Shown here: positions 5,998-14,494 of the stretch, one piece after another
Layout of the letters: every line of letters begins with the position of its first letter
Numbering within the stretch: position 1 is the stretch's first letter
Assembly: GCA_031274075.1 (NCBI GenBank)
Contig: JAISQQ010000131.1
Location: forward strand, 1 to 19,177
Direction: 5' to 3'
Length of the DNA: 19,177 nucleotides
Source: Accumulibacter sp.
Lineage (GTDB): Bacteria; Pseudomonadota; Gammaproteobacteria; Burkholderiales; Rhodocyclaceae
Notes under the pieces: generated by a model
What the model saw: only the letters and a program-made list of their open reading frames with translations
What the model was told of the DNA's origin: nothing
Databases searched by the model: none
Program-made: the position numbers and the translations under genes

Positions 5998-7980
5998 ATG
6001 ACAAACAGAGACGACGAAAACAAAGTTTCCATCGACAGCCTTCTCACCCCCGACAAGACGGCTGGGCAGGAAGCGGAAGCCATTCTCGCCAAGTACGATC
6101 CGGAGTTCGCCTTCCGCAAACTGAAGGGATGGTGGCCCGCCGTCATCACGGTCATCTGCGTCGTCTGGTCGCTCGGCCAGCTTTACACCGCCGGCTTCGG
6201 GATATTTTCCTCGACCCTGCAGCGCGCGCCGCACGTAGGCTTTGCCCTGGTCCTCATATACATCCTTTACGCGGTCATACGGAGCAAAAACAGCGAGACG
6301 GTGCGCTGGTTCGACTGGATATGCATCGTGTTGTCCGCCGCCGTCGCCCTCTATCACGTCGTTTTCTACCAGGCTCTCATCTACAAGGCCGGCAATTACA
6401 ACGATTTCGATTTCTTTGTATCGCTGGTCGCCGTACTGCTCGTTCTCGAAGCCAGCCGCCGCGTAGCCGGCGTGGTCATCACCTCTCTCGCCATCATCTT
6501 CCTCATCTACGCCTATGTCGGCCCCCATTTGCCCGGCTTTCTCGCCCATCCCGGCTTTACCATCGAACGGATCGTCACCTTCCAATGGCTGAGCACCGAG
6601 GGCATTCTCGGCATCCCCATCGACGTTTCCTCGACCTTCATCTTCCTCTTCATGCTTTTCGCCGCCTTCCTCAAGAAGTCGGGCATCGGCGACTGGCTGA
6701 CCGGCGTCGCCGTCGGCGTCACCGGCGCCGCTCCCGGCGGCCCGGCCAAGGCCGCCGTCGTTTCCAGCGCGCTGCTGGGAACCATCTCCGGCAGTTCGGT
6801 GGCCAACGTCGTCGGGGCTGGATCGGTCACCATCCCGCTCATGAAAAGCATCGGCTACCGCAGCCAGTTTGCCGGCGCGGTGGAAGCCGCCGCCTCGATC
6901 GGCGGCCAGATCATGCCGCCGATCATGGGCGCCGCCGCTTTCGTCATGACCGAGTTCCTCAATATCCCCTATTTCCAGATCGCCCTGGGCGCCGTCATTC
7001 CCGCCGTTTTCTACTTCACCGGCATCTACATGTCCGTACATTTCGAAGCCAAGCGGGTCGGCCTCTCGGGCATGCCCGCCGAACGGCTGCCCGACTGGCG
7101 CCGCCTCCTGAAAACCCGCTGGACCATGGCGCTGCCCATCGTCGGCATCGTCGTCGCGCTGGAACAAGGCTACACCCCCATGCTGGCCGCGCTGTTCGGC
7201 CTGTTCATGGTCATTGGCGTTTCCCTTATTCACGCCGATACGAGGCTCGGCCCCAGGGATATCATCCAAGGGCTCGAGGACGGCACCCGCGCGGCCTTGC
7301 CGGTGATCATCGCCTGCGCGACCGCCGGCATCATCGTCGGCGTCATCACGCTGTCCGGCCTTGGCCTCAAGATGGCCAGCGGCATCGTCGACCTGGCGGG
7401 CGGCAGCGTCTTCTTCACGCTCGTCCTGACGATGATCAGTTCGCTCATCCTGGGCATGGGCGTGCCGACTACCGCCAACTACATCATCCAGGCCACCATC
7501 TCCGCCCCCGCGCTCATCCAGGTCGGCATCCAGCCCTTGGCGGCCCACCTCTTCGTCTTCTATTTCGGCATCATCGCCGACATCACCCCGCCGGTGGCGC
7601 TGGCCGCCTTCGCCGCCTCGGGAATCGCCAAGTCCGATCCTTTCAAGACCGGCTTCGAGGCTTTCAAGCTGGGTTTCGCGGCGTATATCGTCCCCTATGT
7701 TTTCGTCATGTTCCCTCAGCTATTGTGGATACAGTTCTCCTTCGCTGGTTTCGCGGAGGGTTTCCTGACCACCTTCCTCGGCATCCTCGCCATCGCTTCC
7801 TGCTCCGCCGGCTATTTGCGCCGCCCTTGCGCCAAGTGGGAACGCGTCCTGCTCCTGGTCGCCGGCTTCGCCCTGGTCTCGCCGCGCATCGAGTGGGAAA
7901 TTCCCGGCGTCGTCGTGCTGGCCGCCATTTATTTTTACCAGCGCTTTGCCGCCAGGCGCGAGGCAGGTATGCAGAAGTAG
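5998..7980 (+). CDS. TRAP transporter permease, fused small and large subunits (4TM/12TM)
   Basis: A 660-residue inner-membrane protein that fuses the DctQ-like small and DctM-like large TRAP subunits, the usual arrangement for TAXI systems. After a hydrophilic N-terminus of about 45 residues come several hydrophobic helices from WWPAVITVICVVWSLG on. The DctM core follows, with GAAPGGPAKAAVVSSALLGTISGSSVANVVGAGSVTIPLM, IGGQIMPPIMGAAAFVM and, in the second half, LILGMGVPTTANYIIQA and GIIADITPPVALAAFAASGIA. The C-terminal hydrophobic extension is common in this family. ATG 5998 has GGAGGG 5 nt upstream. It works with the binding protein encoded just upstream, but an intrinsic terminator lies between them, so the permease is probably made at a lower level by read-through. 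The gene is convergent with the defence operon, only 67 bp from its last stop. Confidence 0.93.
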   Translation: MTNRDDENKVSIDSLLTPDKTAGQEAEAILAKYDPEFAFRKLKGWWPAVITVICVVWSLGQLYTAGFGIFSSTLQRAPHVGFALVLIYILYAVIRSKNSETVRWFDWICIVLSAAVALYHVVFYQALIYKAGNYNDFDFFVSLVAVLLVLEASRRVAGVVITSLAIIFLIYAYVGPHLPGFLAHPGFTIERIVTFQWLSTEGILGIPIDVSSTFIFLFMLFAAFLKKSGIGDWLTGVAVGVTGAAPGGPAKAAVVSSALLGTISGSSVANVVGAGSVTIPLMKSIGYRSQFAGAVEAAASIGGQIMPPIMGAAAFVMTEFLNIPYFQIALGAVIPAVFYFTGIYMSVHFEAKRVGLSGMPAERLPDWRRLLKTRWTMALPIVGIVVALEQGYTPMLAALFGLFMVIGVSLIHADTRLGPRDIIQGLEDGTRAALPVIIACATAGIIVGVITLSGLGLKMASGIVDLAGGSVFFTLVLTMISSLILGMGVPTTANYIIQATISAPALIQVGIQPLAAHLFVFYFGIIADITPPVALAAFAASGIAKSDPFKTGFEAFKLGFAAYIVPYVFVMFPQLLWIQFSFAGFAEGFLTTFLGILAIASCSAGYLRRPCAKWERVLLLVAGFALVSPRIEWEIPGVVVLAAIYFYQRFAARREAGMQK

Positions 7981-8047
7981 AAATGCAAAGGGTTTCTGGT
8001 CCAGGGATTGAAGCACGTGCGTGTTCTTTCCCCATTTTGGCGGCCAG

Positions 8048-10783
8048 TCATCTCCACGCCGTGCTCATCAGCGTGGCGAGGTCGCGCCTCGACAGCACCG
8101 TCGAGAACTCGCGCCAATCCTTCTCCGGCGGCATCATCGTTCCGGTATAGCGCAGGTCGAAGCCCGTCGCGGTCTTCTGGGCGTCGATGTATTCGTCCAG
8201 CCGCTCGCCCAGCGTCTCGATGTCCTCGATCCACTCATCCCGGATGGTGTCAGGCAGCGAGCCGAAGAGGTCGTAGCGGTTCTTCATGCGCTCGGACAGG
8301 CGCTCGTAGATCTTCTCGTCCACGGTCTGCTCGAACACGAGGTTCAGCATGTTTACGGTTTCGCGCCGCTGCCCGAAGCGTTTGATGCGCCCAATACGCT
8401 GTTCGAGCCGTGTCGGGTTCCACGGCAGATCGACGTTGATCAGCGTGCCCAAGGTTTGCAGGTTCAAGCCCTCGCACGCGGCGTCGGTGGCCACCATGAC
8501 GCGAATCTGATGCTCGGCCACCATGCGCTTCAAGGTTTCGCGCTCGACGGTCACGCTGTCGCCGCGCTGGTAGAGGCGGCTGCGGCCTGCGCCTGCGTAC
8601 AGGCCGACGGCTTCTTCCGGGTAGCGGGCTGCCAGCGAGTCGGCCAGCCACCTCGCCGTGTCGTAATACTGGCTGAAGATGATGACGCCCAAGCCCAGCC
8701 ACTTCTCCTTGTCGAGGAAGTGGACGACGGCCTTCATCTTCGGGTCGGTATCCAGCCGTTCGAGCCGGGCGCTCAGCCGTTGCAAAACCTCGCGTTCTTC
8801 GCCCGTTTCGACCTTGATGTCGGCTTCCTGCTCTTCGTCCTCCTCGTGCTCGGCATCGCCTTGCAGCAAGCGCCGCGCCGTCGCCAAGCCCGCGTGGATG
8901 CTGGAGCAGATGCGCTGCTCCATCAGGTTCTTCATGAAACCGCTGCCCTTGCCGCGCTTGGCCAGTGCCTTGCCGAAAGCGCGGGCTTCGCCATATGCCT
9001 GCCGGAAGTCCTCCGACGTGCGCAGCGCCTTGTCCTCGAACAAGGTATCGAAGGCGCGTTGTTCCGATACCTGCTCGCGTTCCGGGTGGACGTCCACGCC
9101 CACGCGAGCCAACAGCCCCGCATCTTCAAGCTGCTGGCGTTTGCGCAGCACGACGTGACGCACCAACGGGTTTTCGCGCTGGAACAGGGTGGCCCCGGCG
9201 ATACGGCGCTCCAGTTCCTCCTCCAGAATCTCCCGCGTCTCTTCCGTCAAATCTGCCAGCGAACGGTTAGTCTGCCATTCGCCGTTCTGCAAGCCCAGGT
9301 CTTGCCGGATCGCCGAGAACAAACGCCGGGCGCGCGGTTCGCTTGTGGATTCCGTACGCGGCAGGGGCGAGCGCAACAATTCCCAAGCGTGTGCGAGCGT
9401 TCCCACCTCCACACGGCCCGCGAGGATATCGAGCACTTCATTGGGCCGGCGCCACGGCGCAAGGTCGTGGCCCAGCACGAAGCGCCCCGGACCCTGATGC
9501 AGGATGCCCAGCAAATCCCACAGATCGGCGGGGTTGGTCTGAATCGGCGTGGCCGTGCCCAACAGCACATGGTCAGCCCGCGCGGCGATCTCGCGCATGA
9601 AGGCCAGCAATTCGTTCGGCGTTCCAGCTTCCTTGCCGAAGCCCTGACGCGTTCTGGCCTTGTGCGCTTCATCCAGAATGACGACGCCAAAGCGCATGCC
9701 CAGCAGATGCTGCTTCTCCAGCGAATCGCGCATCATCAGACCAGTGGAGACGACGCCAATCCGCAGCGGGCAACGGGCGATCTGCTCACGTCCCGCAGGC
9801 GACAGGACGCGCTCGTCCGCGTCCAGCCAAACCTTGCCCACGGTGTCCCAACGCGCGGTCGGAATGCCCAGCTTGTCCAGCATTTCGGTCTGCCATTGCT
9901 CGGTCAGCGTGGCGGGAGCGAAGATCGCCACCGGACGGCGCGAGCCATTGTCCCTGTCGGATAGCAGGCACAGCGTCAATGCAGCAATGACCAGCGAAAG
10001 CGTCTTGCCCAGGCCCACCTCGTCGGCCAGCAGCAGACGCACCGTGCCGTACAGGCGCTGGTGCCGCAGGCACTCGGTCAGGAAGCCCTGCTGCCACGGC
10101 TGGAGTTGTTGCCCTTCGCGGTACAGCGGCGACTCGATCAGCGCCGCAGGCGCAAGGTTCTCATCGTCATCGATCTCGGTGAACTCGATCTCGCGCCGGT
10201 AGCCGCGCCGACGCACCTCGCGGATCACGGCCTGCGGCAGCGGCTTGGCGGCGTTCCAGAGGAAGTCGAATTCCTCCTCGATCCACGCCACGCTTTCCGG
10301 CGACTCGTCTTCCCACAGGATTTCATAGTGGCGCTGCCAGCCGCTCTTCGTTTCGTTCATCGAGCCGATGAAGCCCAGCCTGCGGCCGTCGGCCAGCGTG
10401 ATCACGCCTGCTTTACCATGCACGAAGCCACAGATGTCGTCAGGCGCGACGCGAACCGCTGGCCCGTGCTTCTGGAGAAAGGCATCCAGCCGCCGGTAGC
10501 GTTCGCGGTTCAGCAAGGCCTCAGCCTCCAGACCGCGCTCGTTCCAGCGGCCCAGCATCTTGCTCTCGAGCAGTTGAGCCACCTTCAAGTCATCCGGGTG
10601 GATGTCCACGTTGCAGACGATCTTGACTTCCGGAATCTGCTCCAGAGCTTCGCCCGCCACCTCGAACAGGGAACTGGTGAAGTAGCCCGCAATGCGCTTG
10701 TAGCTCCTGGCGCCAGCCAGATGCCGCATCAGGAAGCTCGCATCCAGCCGGTGGGTGCGGGAGGAGAAACGGCGGATGGGCAT
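8048..10783 (-). CDS. Phospholipase D-like nuclease fused to SNF2 helicase, anti-phage operon
   Basis: A 911-residue two-part enzyme. The first roughly 175 residues form a phospholipase-D-like domain with one HKD-type motif: His122-Gly-Lys124 in FVHGKAG and GSMN at 140-143. One motif per chain implies a dimeric active site. An SNF2/superfamily 2 motor follows: Walker A DEVGLGKT (254-261), DEAH (371-374), GTATP (409-413), and a C-terminal RecA lobe with IIFSQYYDTARWLA, ATDAACEGLNLQ and LEQRIGRIKRFGQRR. ATG 10783 is preferred because GAGGG lies 8 nt upstream. A TTG at 10798 overlaps the methylase stop but has no ribosome site. It is the last gene of the defence operon and the likely effector: translocation on DNA with cleavage by the PLD domain. 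That role is inferred from domains; related helicase and PLD functions are separate proteins in DISARM. Confidence 0.92.
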   Translation of the reverse strand: MPIRRFSSRTHRLDASFLMRHLAGARSYKRIAGYFTSSLFEVAGEALEQIPEVKIVCNVDIHPDDLKVAQLLESKMLGRWNERGLEAEALLNRERYRRLDAFLQKHGPAVRVAPDDICGFVHGKAGVITLADGRRLGFIGSMNETKSGWQRHYEILWEDESPESVAWIEEEFDFLWNAAKPLPQAVIREVRRRGYRREIEFTEIDDDENLAPAALIESPLYREGQQLQPWQQGFLTECLRHQRLYGTVRLLLADEVGLGKTLSLVIAALTLCLLSDRDNGSRRPVAIFAPATLTEQWQTEMLDKLGIPTARWDTVGKVWLDADERVLSPAGREQIARCPLRIGVVSTGLMMRDSLEKQHLLGMRFGVVILDEAHKARTRQGFGKEAGTPNELLAFMREIAARADHVLLGTATPIQTNPADLWDLLGILHQGPGRFVLGHDLAPWRRPNEVLDILAGRVEVGTLAHAWELLRSPLPRTESTSEPRARRLFSAIRQDLGLQNGEWQTNRSLADLTEETREILEEELERRIAGATLFQRENPLVRHVVLRKRQQLEDAGLLARVGVDVHPEREQVSEQRAFDTLFEDKALRTSEDFRQAYGEARAFGKALAKRGKGSGFMKNLMEQRICSSIHAGLATARRLLQGDAEHEEDEEQEADIKVETGEEREVLQRLSARLERLDTDPKMKAVVHFLDKEKWLGLGVIIFSQYYDTARWLADSLAARYPEEAVGLYAGAGRSRLYQRGDSVTVERETLKRMVAEHQIRVMVATDAACEGLNLQTLGTLINVDLPWNPTRLEQRIGRIKRFGQRRETVNMLNLVFEQTVDEKIYERLSERMKNRYDLFGSLPDTIRDEWIEDIETLGERLDEYIDAQKTATGFDLRYTGTMMPPEKDWREFSTVLSRRDLATLMSTAWR

Positions 10784-10794
10784 TTCTTGCGCCC

Positions 10795-13743
10795 TCAATC
10801 GCCGAAACGCAGATTCTTCAGGCGCGCGCCCAGCACCTCGGCGGCATTGCGCGCCTCCGGTTCAGGCGATTTTTGCTCGATAAAGACCAGCAACTCCACC
10901 AGCAAGGGGCGGACTTCGAGGAAATCCACCATCTCGCCGCGCAGTTGATCGACGATGACCTGCGGCTCGGTGTCCTTGCCCAGTTGTTGCAGGGCAATGA
11001 TGAGCCGCCCCAGCCGGGCCGCACCGATCTCGGTGGCGTCGGTCAGATCGCGCGAAGCGTATTCGCTCACGCGCTTCAGGCGCGCGTGGTTGGGGCGCAT
11101 GTCGCCCATCACGCGGGCGTAGTCCTCGACGTGGAAGGCTTTGGCGAAGTTCTGGTAGTTGTCCAGCTTGGCCGCGCCGGTGGTTTCCATATCCAGCATG
11201 CGCAGCACGAAGCGTTCGATGCCCGCGAGCCTGGCCCACGTATCGCCCGTCAGCCCTTCGGGCACCAGCAGGCTGGACGCGGTCTCCGCCGCCTGCTGGA
11301 CGATTTCGTCCACCACGGTCACTTCGCCGCGCGCGCGGGGGCGCAGCGCGGAACTGGTAACGTCCTCGCCGCCGATGTGGGTGTAGGCGGTCAGCACCTT
11401 CAGCGCCGCCGCGTAGCCGGCCATCTGCAAGTCGGAATCGCCCCACACCGGCTCGCCGTGACGCGCCTTTACCGTGTCGTTCAGGTGCATCATGGATTCG
11501 ATCTGGCGGGCCACCTCCAGCCGCACGGCGGGCAGCAGGCGCTGCTTGAAGCCAGTGCGCTCGCCCGCTTCGCGCTTCTTGAGCATCAGGATGACGGTGC
11601 CCTGGACGTAGCCGCCTTTCTTGAGTTCAGAAGTTGTTTCAGTGGCGATGTACCACGCGGCTACCACTTGCAGGCCCGCCGCCCAGAAGATACCTGTCAG
11701 GTCGCCCCAGACGCCGGTGTCCTGATGGGTAAACATCACGCACTGTATGCCGTTGTCCGGCATGTGCTCCACCATTGCCTTGTAGGCGGCGACCATGCCG
11801 CGCCGGAAATCCTCGCCGGAGCCTTTGATGGCCAGCGCCCGCCGGGAATCCCAAATCCATTCGTCGAACGGCTTGGGCGGGTTCTTGCGCAGCCAGGCGA
11901 TGAAGAACTCGGTGATCTCGTGGTAAATCACCGCATCTGCATAAGGTGGGTCGGTGACAAATATTTCTGATCGGTCCGGCTGCTTGGCTTCTGCTGTGAT
12001 GATCTTTGCCTTGATGTGGGAAAGATCGGTGAAACGTGCAGTTCCAAGTCCCCACTGCGACAGCAGGAAATATGCTGACCGAGTCCCGTAGTTCCAGAAC
12101 GTATCGAAGGCTTGGTTGTAGAAGATGTTTTCTGGCTTTTCCCAACCTGTGTGCCAATGGCATCCCTTGTTGCACCAGTCAGTGACCTTGGTGAAGAACA
12201 AGGTCATCGCAGCAGCCTCGCTGTCAGCCAGGCAATGTGTTCGCAATATCTTCAAGAACACCAATTGGCGGGCATTGAACAAATGGTGCCAGTGCGACCA
12301 ACCTCGCGTGCGGATCAACTCGTCTGTCTTGTCGCCCGGCTCGATGGCTATATCCGGCACCAAGCCTTCTTCCTGCCAGCGGCTCAAGTTTTCGGCGACG
12401 AGTTTTTCCACGCGGCGCTCGCACTCCCAATCGGCATCCGTCGGGGCGGCGAACCAGGTTTCCTGCCGCGACTTGTTCAGCGTGGCCTTGGCGATCCAGT
12501 GAATGGCGTAGAGCCGCTCCTGAAAGATGTCGTCCGGCCCCGGCTTGAAATCGCTCTTTTCCCAGCGGCGCAGACGATTGCCGCCGCTGCCATCGGCATT
12601 CCGGTAATCGCCGCGCTGCGTCTTGATGGGTGTGCGATAGGTCTTGCCGTCCAACGCATAGACCATGTCACCATCTTGCACGGTGCCCTTGTCGGCGGAG
12701 GCCACTTCCGCATCCGAAACACCGCTGGCGATCTCGATGTCGAACCGCTTGTTGTCGTGATCCGGCTTCAAGCGGGCGATGACATTCCGACTTTTGGAAA
12801 TCACCCACGAGGGAGACAGCGGAATCATCCAGCCCGTTTCCGGGCAACGGGTCTCCAAGCAATACAGGTATGACTTGGCGCGCTTGCCTTGCTTGTCGTG
12901 CTCGATGCCCAGCTTCGTGATCTCGGCATCCACAGCCTTGGCGACACGTTCCTGCCCTTTCTCGATTTCAGTTCGCCGCTCCGGACTGGAGCCGATGATG
13001 TTCAAGGCGCCCCAGGTCAACATGCAGGCGACGGGGTTGAGGTCGGAGGCATAGACATCGCAGCCGATGCGTGCGGCCTCGAAGGGAATGGAGCCGCCGC
13101 CGCTGAAGGTGTCGCCCACGCGCGGGCGGCGACCATAGCGCAGGAGGCCGAACTGCTCGACCAGTTCCGGGAGCGACTGCGCGTTCACGCCCCAATGTGC
13201 GTAGTGGCGATTGACTTCCGGCCACACCGGCGCATAGAGCCAGTCTTGATCCACTTCTTCCGGGCGCTTGCTGATGCTCGCTTTTTCTTCGTAGCTGGAC
13301 AGGGTTGCCACTGCCTGCCGGTACAGAACGAGTTTGTCGTCGTCGGTGATGTCGCGCCGCCAGCCGCGCCCGCCGAAATAGTGCTCCGGATCGGAGACCG
13401 GGATCAGTTCCTGCAACCTGGCCGCCGGGAAAGCATTGGCCGCCAGCGCGCGGCGTGCCAAGCCTTCGTCGTCGAAGGCCATCAGCTTCTCGAAGATGGC
13501 GAGGTCGGTCTCCGCGTCGTCCGTGGGCGGCAGCAGACTGCCCAGCACGATGGCGCGCACCAGAATCAGCGGCTTGCGGCCTTTCCAGTAGGAACCAAGC
13601 CCGGTCAAGGTCTGGCCGAGATTTGCCTTGCGCTCCTTTTGCGCCTCGAACGACACCTTCTGCGCGGGAAAAACCGACTCGATCAGTGCGGGCGCATCTT
13701 TCAATGCCAGGGGCGTGAGCGTTGTTTTTGTCTTTGCATGCAT
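10795..13743 (-). CDS. DUF1156 adenine-specific DNA methylase, anti-phage operon
   Basis: A 982-residue methyltransferase of the COG1743/DUF1156 type. The DUF1156-like N-terminus (about 10-75) precedes the SAM-binding motif DTFSGGGSIPFEAARIG (211-227). The catalytic motif DPPY is at 598-601, followed by ADAVIYHEITEFF. The order, SAM motif first and DPPY later, is that of amino-methylating enzymes; N6-adenine is the family prediction. Roughly residues 240-590 form a very long insert likely to hold target recognition. The last 260 residues are helical and of unknown role. ATG 13743 starts 13 nt after the previous stop, with only a weak GAAG-type ribosome site. Its probable job is to mark host DNA so that the ATPase and PLD-helicase attack unmarked DNA. 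Bases about 11940-12240 are near 50% GC, far below the rest of the gene. Confidence 0.92.
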   Translation of the reverse strand: MHAKTKTTLTPLALKDAPALIESVFPAQKVSFEAQKERKANLGQTLTGLGSYWKGRKPLILVRAIVLGSLLPPTDDAETDLAIFEKLMAFDDEGLARRALAANAFPAARLQELIPVSDPEHYFGGRGWRRDITDDDKLVLYRQAVATLSSYEEKASISKRPEEVDQDWLYAPVWPEVNRHYAHWGVNAQSLPELVEQFGLLRYGRRPRVGDTFSGGGSIPFEAARIGCDVYASDLNPVACMLTWGALNIIGSSPERRTEIEKGQERVAKAVDAEITKLGIEHDKQGKRAKSYLYCLETRCPETGWMIPLSPSWVISKSRNVIARLKPDHDNKRFDIEIASGVSDAEVASADKGTVQDGDMVYALDGKTYRTPIKTQRGDYRNADGSGGNRLRRWEKSDFKPGPDDIFQERLYAIHWIAKATLNKSRQETWFAAPTDADWECERRVEKLVAENLSRWQEEGLVPDIAIEPGDKTDELIRTRGWSHWHHLFNARQLVFLKILRTHCLADSEAAAMTLFFTKVTDWCNKGCHWHTGWEKPENIFYNQAFDTFWNYGTRSAYFLLSQWGLGTARFTDLSHIKAKIITAEAKQPDRSEIFVTDPPYADAVIYHEITEFFIAWLRKNPPKPFDEWIWDSRRALAIKGSGEDFRRGMVAAYKAMVEHMPDNGIQCVMFTHQDTGVWGDLTGIFWAAGLQVVAAWYIATETTSELKKGGYVQGTVILMLKKREAGERTGFKQRLLPAVRLEVARQIESMMHLNDTVKARHGEPVWGDSDLQMAGYAAALKVLTAYTHIGGEDVTSSALRPRARGEVTVVDEIVQQAAETASSLLVPEGLTGDTWARLAGIERFVLRMLDMETTGAAKLDNYQNFAKAFHVEDYARVMGDMRPNHARLKRVSEYASRDLTDATEIGAARLGRLIIALQQLGKDTEPQVIVDQLRGEMVDFLEVRPLLVELLVFIEQKSPEPEARNAAEVLGARLKNLRFGD

Positions 13744-13756
13744 CAGGTGTGCTTCT

Positions 13757-14428
13757 TCAATGGGCCGCGACAGCTTCGGGCGACAGCCAGCCCTGGGTCT
13801 TCAACCGTTCTTCCGCGATGGCAAGCTGGCGGAGCGTGAACTGCCGCTTGCGGGCGTTCCAGTCATGAACCTGCCTTGCCACATCGCCGGGTTCGCTCAC
13901 GCCCTCGCGGCTCATTACCCAATGCACGGTAGCCAGCAGTTCCAGACCGTAGGGCGACTCGAAGCCCTCAACCAGGCGCGTAACGCGCTCGAAGTGGGCG
14001 CGGCTGGTCGCGTGCTGATCGAGGAAGCCCTTGGCTTCGTCCACCGCGCCGGGCACGAGGGAGAGAGGCTTGTCGGGCGCGTCGCCGCCATCGGCATAAC
14101 CGGCAATCAGGTGGCCTTCAACCGCGCGCAGCACATGGCGCAGGTTCTCGGCATAGGGGCCGTAGGGAGCTTTGACATACTTCAGTCGGAGCGGCTCACC
14201 GGCCTCCTGCATGAAATACATCAGCTTGTGGACTTCCAGCAGGGTGACGAAAGGGTCGAGCAAGCCGCCGAGATAACGGTGGATGAGTTCGACCAGCGCC
14301 GCGCGACCGGCGGTCATGGTTGGCACTTCACGCACATGGGCCATCCTGTCGCTGGCGGGAACACCGTTGGGTTCGTACACGAGTACCTGCACGTTCTCTA
14401 GTGTAGTGTTGCGCGCTAATTGAACCAT
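13757..14428 (-). CDS. darG: DarG C-terminal half (DarT-binding domain), separated by MITE insertion
   Basis: A 223-codon frame whose first 10 codons come from the inserted element. From residue 11 (ENVQVLVYEPNG) it continues the DarG frame of the upstream macrodomain ORF. DPFVTLLEVHKLMYFMQEAGEPLRLKYVKAPYGPYAENLRHVL is characteristic of the DarG C-terminal domain, which in studied systems contacts and neutralises the toxin DarT. ATG 14428 lies inside the element and is preceded only by a weak GAG, so translation efficiency is doubtful; in-frame stops TAG and TAA separate it from the macrodomain. There are no frameshifts or stops after the junction, so the domain could still be made. With the element removed the complete protein would be 352 residues. 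It sits just before the methylase in the defence operon. Without DarT it has no obvious partner here. Confidence 0.8.
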   Translation of the reverse strand: MVQLARNTTLENVQVLVYEPNGVPASDRMAHVREVPTMTAGRAALVELIHRYLGGLLDPFVTLLEVHKLMYFMQEAGEPLRLKYVKAPYGPYAENLRHVLRAVEGHLIAGYADGGDAPDKPLSLVPGAVDEAKGFLDQHATSRAHFERVTRLVEGFESPYGLELLATVHWVMSREGVSEPGDVARQVHDWNARKRQFTLRQLAIAEERLKTQGWLSPEAVAAH

Positions 14429-14494
14429 ACAAAACTCAATGAATACAAAGTGTTATCGCTGATTAAAAGCTCTATTAAGAACGAAATACTACAC
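14401..14494. mobile_element. MITE-like element, 94 bp, inserted in darG
   Basis: The element is bounded by 10-bp terminal inverted repeats, GTGTAGTGTT at the left and AATACTACAC at the right (one mismatch). It is flanked by duplicated TA (14399-14400 and 14495-14496) within CTAG on both sides. It is much more AT-rich than its surroundings and encodes no protein. A TA duplication at a CTAG site is typical of elements mobilised by IS630/Tc1-mariner transposases. Excising the element with one TA rejoins the darG frame exactly (ALGELENVQVLVYEP). The 96-bp total gain is a multiple of three, so the frame is preserved but gains stops. Confidence 0.85.

Noticed and set aside
5767..7548. Minus-strand ORF (593 codons) opposite the TRAP permease
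   Set aside because: It is Asp/Gly-rich antisense shadow; the permease on the other strand is unambiguous.
7981..8047. Terminator or attachment site at the metabolic/defence boundary
   Set aside because: No stem with a T-tract, tRNA end or direct repeat is visible; GCACGTGC near 8013 is too short to interpret.
8021..9964. Long plus-strand ORF (647 codons) opposite the PLD-helicase
   Set aside because: It mirrors the helicase codons, shows no domain, and has a biased His/Gln/Arg composition typical of antisense reading of a GC-rich gene.
10784..10798. TTG start at 10798 for the PLD-helicase, and the similar TTG at 15647 for DUF3780
   Set aside because: Neither has a ribosome site; the ATGs at 10783 and 15641 have GAGGG and AGGAGG at proper spacing.
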